From positions 56,033,477-56,097,476 of the forward strand of contig OY726574.1 in NCBI GenBank assembly GCA_963383645.1: 64,000 nucleotides of DNA, written 5' to 3'. Both the position numbers and the translations under genes were made by a program. The notes beneath the pieces were generated by a model. It saw only the letters and a list, made by a program, of their open reading frames with translations. It was not told the origin of the DNA and made no database searches. Positions 54,360-64,000 of the stretch are shown here, one piece after another. Position 1 is the first letter of the stretch, and every line of letters starts with the position of its first letter. The DNA comes from Muscardinus avellanarius. Taxonomy: Eukaryota; Chordata; Mammalia; Rodentia; Gliridae.

Positions 54360-57016
54360 GTGTCAGTGGTGTGCTGAAGTTTCCCAATATTCTTGTATTG
54401 GGATCTATTTGAGACCTGATATCTTGAAGAGTTTGTTTTATAAAAGTGGGTGCACTCACATTTGGGGCATAAATGTTTACTATCATTATATCTTCTTATT
54501 GAATTGCTCTTTTTATTAATAAGAAGTGACCCACTTTGTCAATTCTGATGTATTTTAACTTAAAGTCTGTTTTTTTGGGATATGACCATTGCTACTCCTG
54601 CTTATTTTCCATCTCCATTTGCACGACATATCATTTTTCAACCTTTCAACTTTAGCAAATGGATAACTATGACTGTAAGGTGAGTTTCTTGCAAGAAGCA
54701 TATAATTGAGTTATGTTCTCTAATCCACATTGCCAGTCTATATTTTTAATAGGAAAGGTAAGACTTTTGACATTCAGTATTATTATTTGGAGATGATTTT
54801 TGTTTCCTGTCCTTTTGAGTTATAGTTTTTTGTTTGTAGTAGTGTTATTTATCCTTTGCTTAGTTGCTCCTCTGGTGAAGTTTCCCCCTCCTCGTTATTT
54901 TCTTCTTATTTTTTCTTTATGTTTTATTTTGTTTTCTAGTCCTATCTTGGTAGTCATGAATTTTTTTAGTTTCTGCATGTCTTAGAACATTTTCTCTATC
55001 AGTTTTTATGGAGATGTTTGATCTTTGCTAGATATAATAGCTTTGTGTACCAGTATTGGGAAGAGGTTTCAAAATGTATTAATGTACCAGTATTGGGAAA
55101 TATTTTCAATTTTTCAAATATATCTTTGGTAGGAAAAGAAGCCAGGAGCTTCAGAGAAGTGCTGCAGGTTTCCAAGCGCCAAGGGTGATTAGCAAAGAAA
55201 ACAGAGAGTTTCAGGGCCTTTTTCAGTGTAAAGATAAGATTTCCCAAAGAAGTGGAAGGATGTCATAAACCTTCAGGAGATCCCAGACTTCAATAATCAT
55301 GGGAGGATACCCTAAGCCTTCAAGAGATACCAAAATCTGATGATCAAATAACACATTTTGGAGTATAACTAAAGACTTGGGGTGTGTACCAGAAACAGGA
55401 CAGACTGGCAGGAAGTAATCCCCCACATCAAAAGGGCTGGCCCTAGAGGGAGTGGATCTGGTTGGGTTAGGAGACTGGTTATAAGAGTACTCTGTGTCCA
55501 GGAATCTTCAGTGAATTCATTCGAACCACCCCCCTCCATTCCACTCCTGAATGGCATGGGGTTGTAATTGTCTTCTGTATTTCTACCTGTTTAATAAACT
55601 CCTTTCAATCTTCAGCAAGTGCCCAGGCTATTGAATATTTATCATTAGCTCAGCACAAAATCCTCCCTTTTTTTTTGAGGGGAATTGTTTCTGGGGGATC
55701 TAACAAAGGTCCCCAGGGACAGTTTCCCAAACCATAACAGTCCAAACTGTAACACTTTGGTTGTAAGTTGTTTTCTTCCAGGGTCTAGAGTATCTCATAC
55801 CAGTTTCTCCTGCCTTTTATAACTTGGGTTGAGAAGTATGAAGTGATTTTTATTGTTTCCCCCATTCATTTGTTTCCACTACTTTTAAAAATCTCCCCTT
55901 GGCCTCTATGCTAATCATTTTGACAAGTACATGACATGGGAAAGCCCTTCTTTGATCTTCTCTTGTTAGTGTTCTGAATGTATTCTGCACATGGATGTCC
56001 AAATCTTTTCCTGAATTTGATTAATTCTCTGATATTGATTCCCTGAAGAGATTTATGATGCCCTTAGTTTGTGCTTCTAGACATTCTTCAATGCCTATTA
56101 TTTATAAATTAGGTTGTTTCATATTATCCCATAGTTCTTAGATATTCATGATGCATTGTTGTATTGTTTTCTCTAGATTGTTGACTGTGTTTTTAGCTTT
56201 GAATGAAAACTAAAATGTAACATATGCATACCTATGTTCATAGCAAGTCTTTTCCTATATTTCCTCTTTCAGGGGTTTATAGATTTCTGACCTTGCAACT
56301 TTGTAGTGTTAGTTATTTTACCCCACAGACACCACAGCTGGCTGTCCTGCAGTAATTTCTGGAGACACTGCAAGGGCTCAGTGAAAAGTAAACTAGATCT
56401 CTTCAACCCCAATGTTCCTAGTGGCTGTCTGCTAATTCATGTTTCTGCTGTGTCAAACTGTAGCCCCTATTCCAACCTCCACAGTGCTGATTTGCAAACT
56501 CACAGACCATGTTAGTCTGTTGGTTGACACACAACTCCCCTATGGCCATGAAGGGCAGTCTCCTGCTGGAATGGCTTTTTAACTCATGATCTTAATGAGT
56601 GCTGCTTTGTCCCACAGACAAAGATGAGTTCATTTGCAGTCATTGCATTTAGCTTGACCAGCTGGGTAGTCAGGCCTTTGTTGACTGTGAAAAAAAAGTT
56701 GACTATTTATGATGATGGTCTGTCAGCACTGGCTTCAGAAAACTCTGGTACTTCTTTCCTGGAAGTTGTCTTTAAGAGCTGCCAGCCCTAGCACAGACTA
56801 ACCAAGGTGGCACCACTGCTGACACTCTCTGCTCACCATGTGGGACATGAAGAGGTCTTCATATTCTCTGCTCTTTCTTCTGCATCCAATTCTATTATGT
56901 TTCAACTGTCATTTTTCTGTTGAGTTTTGGCTGCTTTTCTTCCCTTGTCAAAAAGCAGTCTTCTCATAGATGAGTTCTGAGTCTCAAAATGCCTGAAACA
57001 TATTATCTCCCTCTAT
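54360..57016 (-). mobile_element. Ancient L1: ORF1 region and 5'UTR, split by an LTR
   Basis: The right edge on the plus strand is TTCTGCCATCTTTGATCC, the reverse of an L1 5' start (GGATCAAAGATGGC). Moving left, 56300-57015 is 5'UTR-like and 55760-56280 and 54360-55045 are ORF1-like. Landmarks are TTGAATTGCTCTTTTTAT, AACTTAAAGTCTG, GGTGAGTTTCTTGCAAG, TTGCCAGTCTATATTTT and GCTAGATATAATAGC. The reading frame is destroyed. The solo LTR at 55046-55754 sits between GCTAGATATAATAG and GGTTGTAAGTTG, which are adjacent in L1. Confidence 0.7.
55046..55754 (+). mobile_element. Solo ERV LTR (709 bp) with 5-bp TSD
   Basis: Begins TGTACCAG and ends CTGTAACA, flanked by CTTTG at 55041-55045 and 55755-55759. 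A TATA-like GGTTATAAGAG near 55478 and the poly-A signal AATAAA near 55592 fit U3-R-U5 order on the plus strand. ACCAGTATTGGGAA is repeated twice near the start. Class I or III cannot be decided by eye; the 5-bp TSD allows ERVL or some class I. No internal region is left. Confidence 0.75.
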
Positions 57017-57067
57017 TCTGCCATCTTTGATCCATTTTAAGATATGTCTTAATATGTATTGATTAAA

Positions 57068-57262
57068 CTGATTAAACTGGGTGTGTTGGTTCATGTCTAT
57101 TGTCCTAGTAGTTGAGAGACTAAGACAGGTGTACTACAAGGGTTTAAGACCAGCCTCAGCAACCTAGTAAGACTCTCAGGAGCCAAGGAAAACCCTGTTT
57201 TAAAATAAACACTAAAAGGGGGTAGGAGTGTAGCTTAGAAGTAGAATACTCCTGGGTTTAAA
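57068..57262 (+). repeat. B1-dID SINE, old
   Basis: AACTGGGTGTGTTGGTTC, CCAGCCTCAGCAACCTAG, GGGTAGGAGTGTAGC, TCCTGGGTTTAAAC. It lies about 50 bp beyond the L1 5' end. Confidence 0.8.
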
Positions 57263-57264
57263 CA

Positions 57265-58030
57265 CATGCACACACATACCCATCTGCATGTGTGCATATA
57301 AAATATTAACATCATTTTAGAAAATTTCAAAATGATTATTCCAACAAAGTATTTGATACAGGTAGTTTGTAATTACTCATAAGATATTATGTATTTTTTC
57401 ATTTCTCAGTTTATAAATTTTCTAGATCTGTGTTACGCATAGAATTAGAGAACCAGAGAAAATAAATGCAGCAGTAAGTGACTTTTTAAATTGAAATCAA
57501 TGGGCTGTGGCAGTAAGGATAAGCACATGCCTGATAGAGAGCACACAGCATTCCAGAGGGAACATTGCATGTGAAACCCACTGGCTGAATCAGCTCTGAG
57601 AAAGCTCTGGCATAAAGTCAGCCTTTCTTCCTGTGGGCCTGAGAATTTGTGTGGGCCTGTGCACTTGTCTGTGCTATAGTTTTTCACCTATATCATGCAA
57701 TAAAACCAAATTTTGAAATAAACTAAAATTGAAAATTGATTTATTAAATATTTTGATACTTTTTTTAACATTTTCTATGTTGTGCAACTTTTAAAATCAA
57801 TATATATCTAAGAGAATGTGTATATAATTGGTAGTTAAGTGAGTATGCCTATTTTGAAACTTTTCTGATATATACATGCAATGGCAGAAGTTTGGAGACT
57901 ATTAGTTTAAGGTCAAGTGTGTATATCCTCACTTGCATTTACTTAATGTAAGTGAAAAATTTGTATTCTAAACATTTAAACATCAAATGCATATAAAATT
58001 ATTTAATTTATGAGAGACTCTAGAATTTTT
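57265..58030. other. Unassigned AT-rich sequence
   Basis: An 80-codon minus-strand frame (57445-57687), unrecognised. Confidence 0.4.
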
Positions 58031-58039
58031 GGCAATGTT

Positions 58040-58165
58040 TTTGTTACTACTATGGTGAGAAATAAATAGTATTTATCTTTTATAGATAAAAAAGTTGAAA
58101 GGTTAAGTAATTTTTCTTAGTTAAATGTTTAAAATTGGCAGAGGAAAGAAGCAGACAGATTTTTA
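58040..58165 (+). repeat. MIR fragment
   Basis: TAGTATTTATCTTTTATAG, AAAAAAGTTGAAAGGTTAAG, AATTGGCAGAGGAAAG: MIR core order, diverged. Confidence 0.5.
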
Positions 58166-58169
58166 AATC

Positions 58170-59090
58170 AAAGTTGACTGAACTCAATTAAATAATGTAA
58201 AGTTAATTAGACTGATTTATTTCTTAGTTTTTTCTGTACACTGAATTTAGGAGTTCATAAGTAGGTGTAATAGGAATAAAAAATATGTGAGAAAGGTTTG
58301 TTTCTCTAACTTAGGAATTATTTTTGGATCCATAGCAAGAGAAGAGGAATTAGCAAGTACTAGTTCAGGCCTATAAAATGGTGAGCAGGGTAGTATTTTA
58401 GAATGAAATTATAATTCCTTAAAGTAGAAGAGTAATCAAGTGAGAGTAAAGGGGGCAGTTGAAAGAAGTGAGGAAAAGGTAAACTAAGGGTCTTGAAATC
58501 TGAGCAACAGTTGGTAAAATAGAACTTCTTCAATAACACCCTATTTGAAACACCTACCTGGTCATTACTAATTTAGTGGAATCATTAGACAAAACCTGTC
58601 AGAGAATTTTTATAGATTTTGACCCAGGAAAACAAAACAAGAACCACTGCATACCTCTGATCACAAAAGAAGCACGCATTGCCATTCCCCTTGGCTGTGT
58701 GTTCTGCAAGGTTGCTTTCCACCTCACCCATGAGTTTTATAATAAATATAATAAATATGGCTTCTTGCCTTTCTGCCTAGGAATGAATAAAGAAATCTGG
58801 TAAATACCCACTTGAACAAACATCTTTGTTATTTAAATTCTGTCTAGTGATTCACAGGGTCATTAAGTTGCAAGGACAGAAGACAGCAACAACTGAAAGT
58901 ATGCATCCTGATAACATAAAAATGTTTAAATTATGTCAGTAATTCAACAAACATTTCCCAGTCTTTGACATAATCTTTAAGATAGAATAATTTTTATAGA
59001 CATAGGGAGACTGAATGGCATTAATTAGTGCTGCCCTTTCACTTTGGGAAGTAAATTAACGGCTGGTATTCCAGGATTCTAATTTCTCTA
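58170..59090. other. Unassigned sequence
   Basis: Contains a 75-codon frame (58576-58803) of ordinary protein-like composition with no domain I recognise. No splice or retrocopy evidence. Confidence 0.4.
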
Positions 59091-59092
59091 CA

Positions 59093-59252
59093 TTCCCATA
59101 AAAAATAAAAAATCTGGGCTTGCCAGCCTCAGCAATGTAGTAGAACTCTCTAGTAATAACCCATTCCAAAAAAACACATTTACATTTTAAAATAGTATTC
59201 TGGAGTGTAGCTTGGAGATAGAATATTCCAGGGTCATGCATCAGTACCAAAA
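59093..59252 (+). repeat. B1-dID SINE, headless
   Basis: GCTTGCCAGCCTCAGCAATG, then dID (TATTCTGGAGTGTAGC, GGTCATGCATCAGTACC). Confidence 0.65.
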
Positions 59253-59399
59253 ATGGGGGAAGGTTATAAACCAAATATATATAAAATGACCTTTAAATTT
59301 ATCTATTTATCTTTGACAGTGCTATTTTTATATAGTTTCAAGTAACTGTCTAGTGTCATTTTACTTCTTCCCAAAAAGACTCCCATTAGCATCTCTTGT

Positions 59400-59812
59400 A
59401 TTTCAGGTGTGCAAGTATCAAACTCCAACTTCTTTTGCTTGTTGGAGTTTAATGTTGCTCTTATAAGTAAATTACAGATTTGCCAGGTAAAAAGATCTTG
59501 GCTGTTTTTCCCTTTCTCAACCCTCTTAGTACACGTTATCTCATTCTTCTGGAATCTACTACAGTTTCTGAAAATAAATTTGCCAATATTCTTACTGAAT
59601 AAGTTAACAAATTACTGGTAACAAATTGTTTCTCTTTCTGCTTTTCCTCTTTCTCTCTGAGTTTTGCTTTTCACAGTTCGATTGTAGTTATGTCTTGCAA
59701 TGAATTTCCTGAATTTTTCCTTCTGTAATTCTTAGAGATTCTTGGAAATGAAAATTAATGCCTTTCATCAATTTTGTGAAGGTTTTGGCCATTATTTATT
59801 CAAGTGTGTTTT
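59400..59812 (-). repeat. Ancient L1/HAL1-like ORF1 relic, part 1
   Basis: CTTATAAGTAAATTACAG, CTCATTCTTCTGG, GCCTTTCATCAATTTTGTG, GGCCATTATTTATTCAAG: antisense ORF1 region. It continues at 63696 after a 3.9-kb insertion. Confidence 0.65.
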
Positions 59813-60150
59813 TTCACTTTTTTATGAAAATAAATAGTATACATTTAAACTGTGCTTGGTGCCCTTTCCCCCCACCATTGTTTTCCCTTCCCCCTCCCAA
59901 CAATGAGTGTCCAGGGTAACCATGCTATTTTCATACTTTTATACATATTTGGATATAGCTTCTCCATTAATCAACTTAAGCCTTCTTCCTCTCCTATCCT
60001 TCCATTCTAGCTTTGCTGAGATTTTCCTTCCATTACCTGGAGTCCCTCTGGTATCCCCAGTGCTCCCTAGTTTGGGCATATTAGGGAAAACATATGTTCC
60101 TTCTCTTTCTGTACTTGGCTGATCTCACTTAACATATTTTTATCCAGGAC
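59813..60150 (-). repeat. L1 3'UTR, second family
   Basis: Antisense 3'UTR with a C-rich run (CCCTTTCCCCCCACC on the plus strand) and TTTATGAAAATAAATAG at the end. It differs from the CACCAATAAAAA family at 12990, so at least two L1 lineages are present. Confidence 0.65.
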
Positions 60151-61430
60151 TTTCCATCTTTTTGTGAATGGCATGATTTCGTTCTTTAAAGCTGAATAGA
60201 ATTCCATTGTGTGTATTTCCTGTAATTTTGCAGTCCATTAATCTGTTGATGGAGACCTGGATTGGTTTCATATTTTGGCTATTATGAATTGTGCTGCTAT
60301 GAACATATATATTACTGTAGTTCTCTGATTTCAAACCTTTTGGAAAAATACCCAGGAGTGCTAAGCTGGATTATATGGTGGGTCTATTCCCAATTTTCTA
60401 AGGAATCTCCACACCGATCTCCATAGTGCCTGAACTAGTTTGCACTCCCACCAACAGTGTAAAAGAGTTCCTCTTTCCCCACATCCTCACCAGCATTTGT
60501 TGTCATTTGACTTCTTTATGCTTGCCATTCTAATTGGGGTTAGATGGAATCTCATTATAGTTTTGATTTGCATCTCCCTGATGGTTAATGATGTTGAACA
60601 TCTTTTCATGTTATCTATTGGCCATTTGTATCTCTTCTTTTTTGAAGTGTATATTCAGTTCAGTTGCCCATTTCTTGATTGGATTGTTTGTTTTGCTAGT
60701 GTAGAGTCTTTTGAGCTCGTTATATATTCTGGATATTAGCCCTCTATCAGAGTGGTAACTGGTAAAGATCTTCTCCCATTCTGTAGGCTTCCTTTTTAGG
60801 TTCTTGATGGTTTGCTTTCATGAGAAGAAACTTTTTAGTTTGATGCCATCCCACTTATTAATTCTTGCTTTAATTTCCTGCACTTTGGAGGTATTGAGAA
60901 ATTTACTACCTGTGCCTGTATGTTGGAGTGTTGAGCCTATGCTTTTGTCTAATAACGACACAGTCTCTGGTCTAATTTCTAAGTCTTCGATCCATCTCGA
61001 ATTGATTCCTGTGCATGTTGAGAGGTAAGGATTTAGTTTCATCTTTCTACAAATGGATAGCCAGTTCTCCCAGCACCATTTGTTGAAAAGGCTGTCTTTT
61101 CTCCAGTGTATGAATTTGGCCCCTTTGTCAAAGATAAATTGAATATAGGTATATGGGTTTGTTTCTGTATCTTCTATTCTGTTCCACTGGTCTATATGTT
61201 GGTTGTGCCAATACCATGCTATTTTTACTACTATCAATCTATAGTATAATTTGAAGTCTGGGATTGTGATGCCTCCTGCATGGTTCTTATTGCTGAAAAT
61301 TGCTTTGGCTATTCTGGTTCTTTTCTTTCTCCATATAAAAATCATGATTGATTTTTCTAGGTCTGTGAAGAATGTTGTTGGTATTTTAATGGAAATTGCA
61401 TTGAATCTATTTTGGCCATTTTGATGATAT
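60150..61430 (-). pseudogene. L1 ORF2 C-terminal fragment, broken
   Basis: The longest open piece is the 221-codon minus-strand frame at 60818-61483. It carries post-RT L1 ORF2 motifs: [55 protein letters not shown], then [19 protein letters not shown]. The first 15-25 residues of the open frame do not resemble L1, so the L1 homology starts near 61430. Downstream of the stop at 60818 the homology continues in other frames to about 60150 (ACACAATGGAATTC on the minus strand). The protein would lack endonuclease and reverse transcriptase and cannot be autonomous. It is a retrotransposon relic and not a host gene. Confidence 0.9.
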
Positions 61431-61595
61431 TTAAACCCTTTCGTCATATTGTAGATCAGGATTCGGAATTCCCCTTCTTGCATTTCTTGTAGTCAGTATT
61501 CGTGATTTCCATTTTCTCTTCACTGTTCCTTGTTCTCATATTTTCAAGCTTCTCGGGCCTGTTTTTCTGATGTATTCCCATTGTTTGTTGGTATT

Positions 61596-62066
61596 TGTCA
61601 GGTCCAGCCCATCAGCAGTGTGAATGAACAGGAAAATGAGTGCTGACGGCCCGAACAGAAACACACAAGCCAGGAGTCGAGTCAAGCAGGATCTCGTTTA
61701 TTTCTCTCAGGCAACCCAATTTAAAGCAAAAAACCACAAGGGAGATTTCCAACAGGAAACTATTCTAACCTATCAAGCTAAAGGTCACACTTGCATGTGT
61801 AAAGCACATAACTTGCAGCCAATCATTATCCAATGCACAAGGGGTTCATGAGTATGGAAGCATTATTTGAGCCAGTAAGGCTCAACATTACCAAATAAGG
61901 CTAGTGGGGGCAAGGAAAGTAGTTACACCCTCCATATCTGCTTGGCGCTACATGTTGCAGATTCATCGGAAGTTCTGTCAGGCGGTTGTGCAGACCCCAA
62001 CGCGCTCGGCACTATATGTAGCTGATTCATCGGAAGTTTTGTCAGGAAGTTGAGCAGACCCCAACA
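61596..62066 (-). mobile_element. Solo ERVK-like LTR (471 bp) with 6-bp TSD
   Basis: On the minus strand it starts TGTTGGGGTCTGC and ends CTGGACCTGACA. The flanks are GGTATT at 61590-61595 and 62067-62072. The reversed poly-A signal lies in CTCGTTTATTTCTC near 61700. The 5' end is duplicated: GATTCATCGGAAGTT occurs at 61960-61974 and 62024-62038, each followed by a form of GCAGACCCCAAC. The 6-bp TSD and TGTTGGGG start suit class II (ERVK/IAP-like). No internal sequence remains. The 75-codon frame at 61624-61851 lies within it and is not a gene. Confidence 0.82.
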
Positions 62067-62072
62067 GGTATT

Positions 62073-62460
62073 ATACTTAGTCCAGTCTTAGTAGTAGGGA
62101 TTTAGAAGAGTCAGCAGGTAAGTAGTACTTTTCTAGTGGTGATGGTTGGGTGATGGTGGAGTAGCTATGGTGATGGGTGCAGAAGTCGGGTAAGGTAGAG
62201 GATATAATTAGTTTGGGGAAGAATTTAATTATAATAATGTAGTATCTGATTGAGAATGGCAAAAGGTTAGATAGTAGAACTCTTGTAGTTAGTAGAATAT
62301 TTAAGTATGCAGATAAGATAAATTTTGAGTGTTAAACAAAGAGATACAATTAAGGGACAAAGATAAAGTTTTGAGAGAAGAGAGTAGATAGGCTAGAGTG
62401 AAGAATTTTATAAAAGGACTGGGGGGAGAGCAAACAAACATGAATAAAGTAACAAGATAC
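62073..62460. other. Unassigned part of the chimeric insertion
   Basis: Purine-rich plus strand with repeated TAGTAG and GGTGATGG motifs. No homology recognised. Confidence 0.4.
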
Positions 62461-62760
62461 AAAGGCTAACAATTATATATCAAAAATAAATAATCACATC
62501 AACAAAAACAAAAATAAACAACCAAAAAAGAACAAAAAGGATTAAGAAAGAGAAAAAAGGATATAAATAAAATAAAATAAAACAACCTAGCAAACGTGTA
62601 AGACAACAATGTGAAACAACCAAACAAACAAGAAACCCAAACAAAAGGGAAAAAAACCCAAAAACAACCAAACAAACAAGAAACCCAAATAAAAGAAAAA
62701 AAAACCCAAAAAACAACAAGAAAAAAAGCATAAACAAAAAACAAACCATAAAAACACAGT
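62460..62760. repeat. A-rich low complexity with about 48-bp duplication
   Basis: AACAACCAAACAAACAAG followed by AAACCCAAA occurs twice, at about 62616 and 62664. Minus-strand frames here are Phe-rich artefacts. Confidence 0.85.
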
Positions 62761-62764
62761 CCTA

Positions 62765-63695
62765 CTACTTTATGAATATGGGGTGGGCTGGTATAATATC
62801 GGAATGCCTGATTGCTTGTGGTAGCTTCTGTAGTATATTTCAATATATTTTATTTGCTCTGTACCCTATTATCAGCCTCTGAACCCACTCTCTGAGTGTT
62901 TGGGCCCCATTCTCTCCTCTGATAATGTTCAATGAGTTCTATTCAAGTCCCAGGTTCTGTGCAGTTCCAGCCTGTAGTCCGCACTAATGAATTCTTGGAG
63001 CGACCCCTTGTAGCCCTGTGCAGGTTTCACACCTTAAGCACCTTTCCTGTGTCTCTGGACTTTCTACTTGGACTAGCCCTCCTTGTCCCTTGGCGCACAA
63101 TGGACACACACAGTTATTGCCATGTTCGGTGGCACACACAAGGTGCACGCTGGGTCCCGTAGCTCATCTGGGCTCACACTCTTACCTGGCAGCTTAGTCT
63201 GGGGCTCTGGCAGGCTGGCTGCTCCTCTGGATACTGCTGCTTCTTTGTGCACGCATGGTTACCAGGTCCAGTTCTGGGTCCCTGAAGGTCTCCCTGTGCA
63301 GCTATGGGTACCACCTCTGGTGAGCAAATGGTGCCATTCAGGTGTTTGGGTGAGCTCACAGCTTACAATGTTGAAGATCTATGGCCACTTTCAAACTCTT
63401 GGGTTTTTTTTCTGAATTTCTTGGTGCGGCTGTGTCAAGAGTTGCTGTTTGGGCCAGTGGCCTGAGATGGCACCTGTGGCTGCCCACATCTGCAGCAAGA
63501 CCGTCGCTCACTCAGGCTCTTTTGCAGTCTTGCAGTGGAGCTCGCAGTTCAGAGTTACTGGATTCCTCCTGCCATAGTCCCTGGATCCAGTGGTGTCCTG
63601 GGAAACACAGACGCAGTAATTTTCAAAACCAGAAGCATGGGCAAGCTTGAATGAAGGCACGGACTGGGAGCTTAAACCACCATTTCATAAGTACC
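62765..63695 (-). repeat. GC-rich 5' part of the chimeric insertion (L1 5'UTR-like?)
   Basis: The GC content is clearly higher than the flanks, with several CpGs (GACCGTCGCTCACTC) and no frame I recognise. Position suggests an L1 5'UTR, but there is no AAGATGGC start at the edge. Frames at 63083-63415 and 63381-63650 have no known domain. Confidence 0.4.
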
Positions 63696-64000
63696 TCAAG
63701 TGTGCTTTATTCTCTGCACTCTTTTTCCTATTTCTTGGACTCCCATTATACTTATGTTGGTCTTTCTAATGGTTCACATGTTCTTTTGGCTGTTTTTTTT
63801 TTTTATAGTCATGTTCTTTCTGCTCTTCAGACGAGATCATTTCAACTGATCTATCTTCAAATTCACTGATTCTTTTTCTGCCTACTCAAATATATTGTTG
63901 ATACCATCTAGTAACTGTTTATTTTGGTTACTGTATGTTGAAACCATCTAGTAACTATTTCATTTCAGTTACTATAATTTATAGTTCTAGAATTTTTATT
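63696..64000 (-). repeat. Ancient L1/HAL1-like ORF1 relic, part 2
   Basis: TTGGACTCCCATTATAC, TTATGTTGGTC, TTTCTGCTCTTCAGACG, TTCAAATTCACTGATTC, ATTTCAGTTACTATAA follow directly from part 1 in the known element order. It runs off the window end. Confidence 0.7.

Larger units (their letters stand above)
59813..63695 (-). mobile_element. Chimeric L1-type insertion nested in L1/HAL1 relic
   Basis: Bounded by TCAAGTGTGTTTT (59800-59812) and TCAAGTGTGCTTT (63696-63708), a 13-bp TSD with one difference. The host relic reads through from one side to the other. On the minus strand the order is: GC-rich 5' part (about 62800-63695), T-rich low complexity (62460-62760), unassigned sequence with an ERV LTR, then the L1 ORF2 C-terminal half and 3'UTR ending in a poly-A tail. 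ORF1, endonuclease and reverse transcriptase are absent. Confidence 0.7.

Noticed and set aside
60818..61483. 221-codon minus-strand frame as a host gene
   Set aside because: It carries L1 ORF2 C-terminal motifs, lies inside a TSD-bounded L1-type insertion and lacks endonuclease and RT.
61624..61851. 75-codon plus-strand frame
   Set aside because: Entirely inside the ERVK-like LTR and antisense to it.
62480..62843. Phe-rich 'membrane protein' frames on the minus strand
   Set aside because: A-rich low-complexity DNA read on the opposite strand.

Overview
This is mammalian nuclear DNA, about 64 kb of gene-poor, AT-rich intergenic or deep intronic sequence. I find no intact host protein-coding gene, rRNA, tRNA gene or CRISPR array. 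Every open frame is short, and the two longest lie inside old retroelements. The dominant repeat is a dimeric SINE joining a 7SL/B1-type monomer to a tRNA/ID-like monomer (B1-dID type). Together with ID-type fragments and an L1 3' end finishing in CACCAATAAAAA, it points to a rodent of the squirrel-related group (Sciuridae, Aplodontiidae, Gliridae or near relatives). The young SINE copies do not match the squirrel consensus I remember, so the species is left open.

Layout. 1-6.4 kb is AT-rich with old SINEs and an old L1 ORF2 piece. 6.47-8.86 kb is an L1 insertion with a 10-bp target-site duplication (TSD): two 5'UTR-like monomers, a GC-rich minisatellite and an L1 3'UTR, with no ORF1 or ORF2. 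8.86-9.7 kb is an ancient inverted L1 3' end broken by a SINE with a triplicated head. 10-22 kb holds SINEs, an L1 3' end, MaLR and other LTRs, a rearranged L1 and an L2 stretch. 22.5-23.5 kb is a THE1/MST-like MaLR internal region plus LTR. 24-41 kb alternates L1, L2, MIR and MaLR relics with SINEs and microsatellites. 41-54 kb is the least repeat-dense part, with an unassigned 47-51 kb block that could be decayed retroviral sequence.

54.4-57.0 kb is the ORF1 and 5'UTR part of an inverted ancient L1, split by a 709-bp solo LTR with a 5-bp TSD. 59.4-64.0 kb is a nested stack: an old L1/HAL1-like ORF1 relic is split by a 3.9-kb chimeric L1-type insertion (13-bp TSD), and that insertion carries a 471-bp ERVK-like solo LTR with a 6-bp TSD.

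No genes work together here. The structure is a record of successive retrotransposition, which can be ordered from the nested insertions and TSDs. Possible host signals are few: a CTCF-like motif near 26.99 kb, a speculative 114-bp exon near 16.7 kb and a 19-bp perfect hairpin at 11.25 kb.
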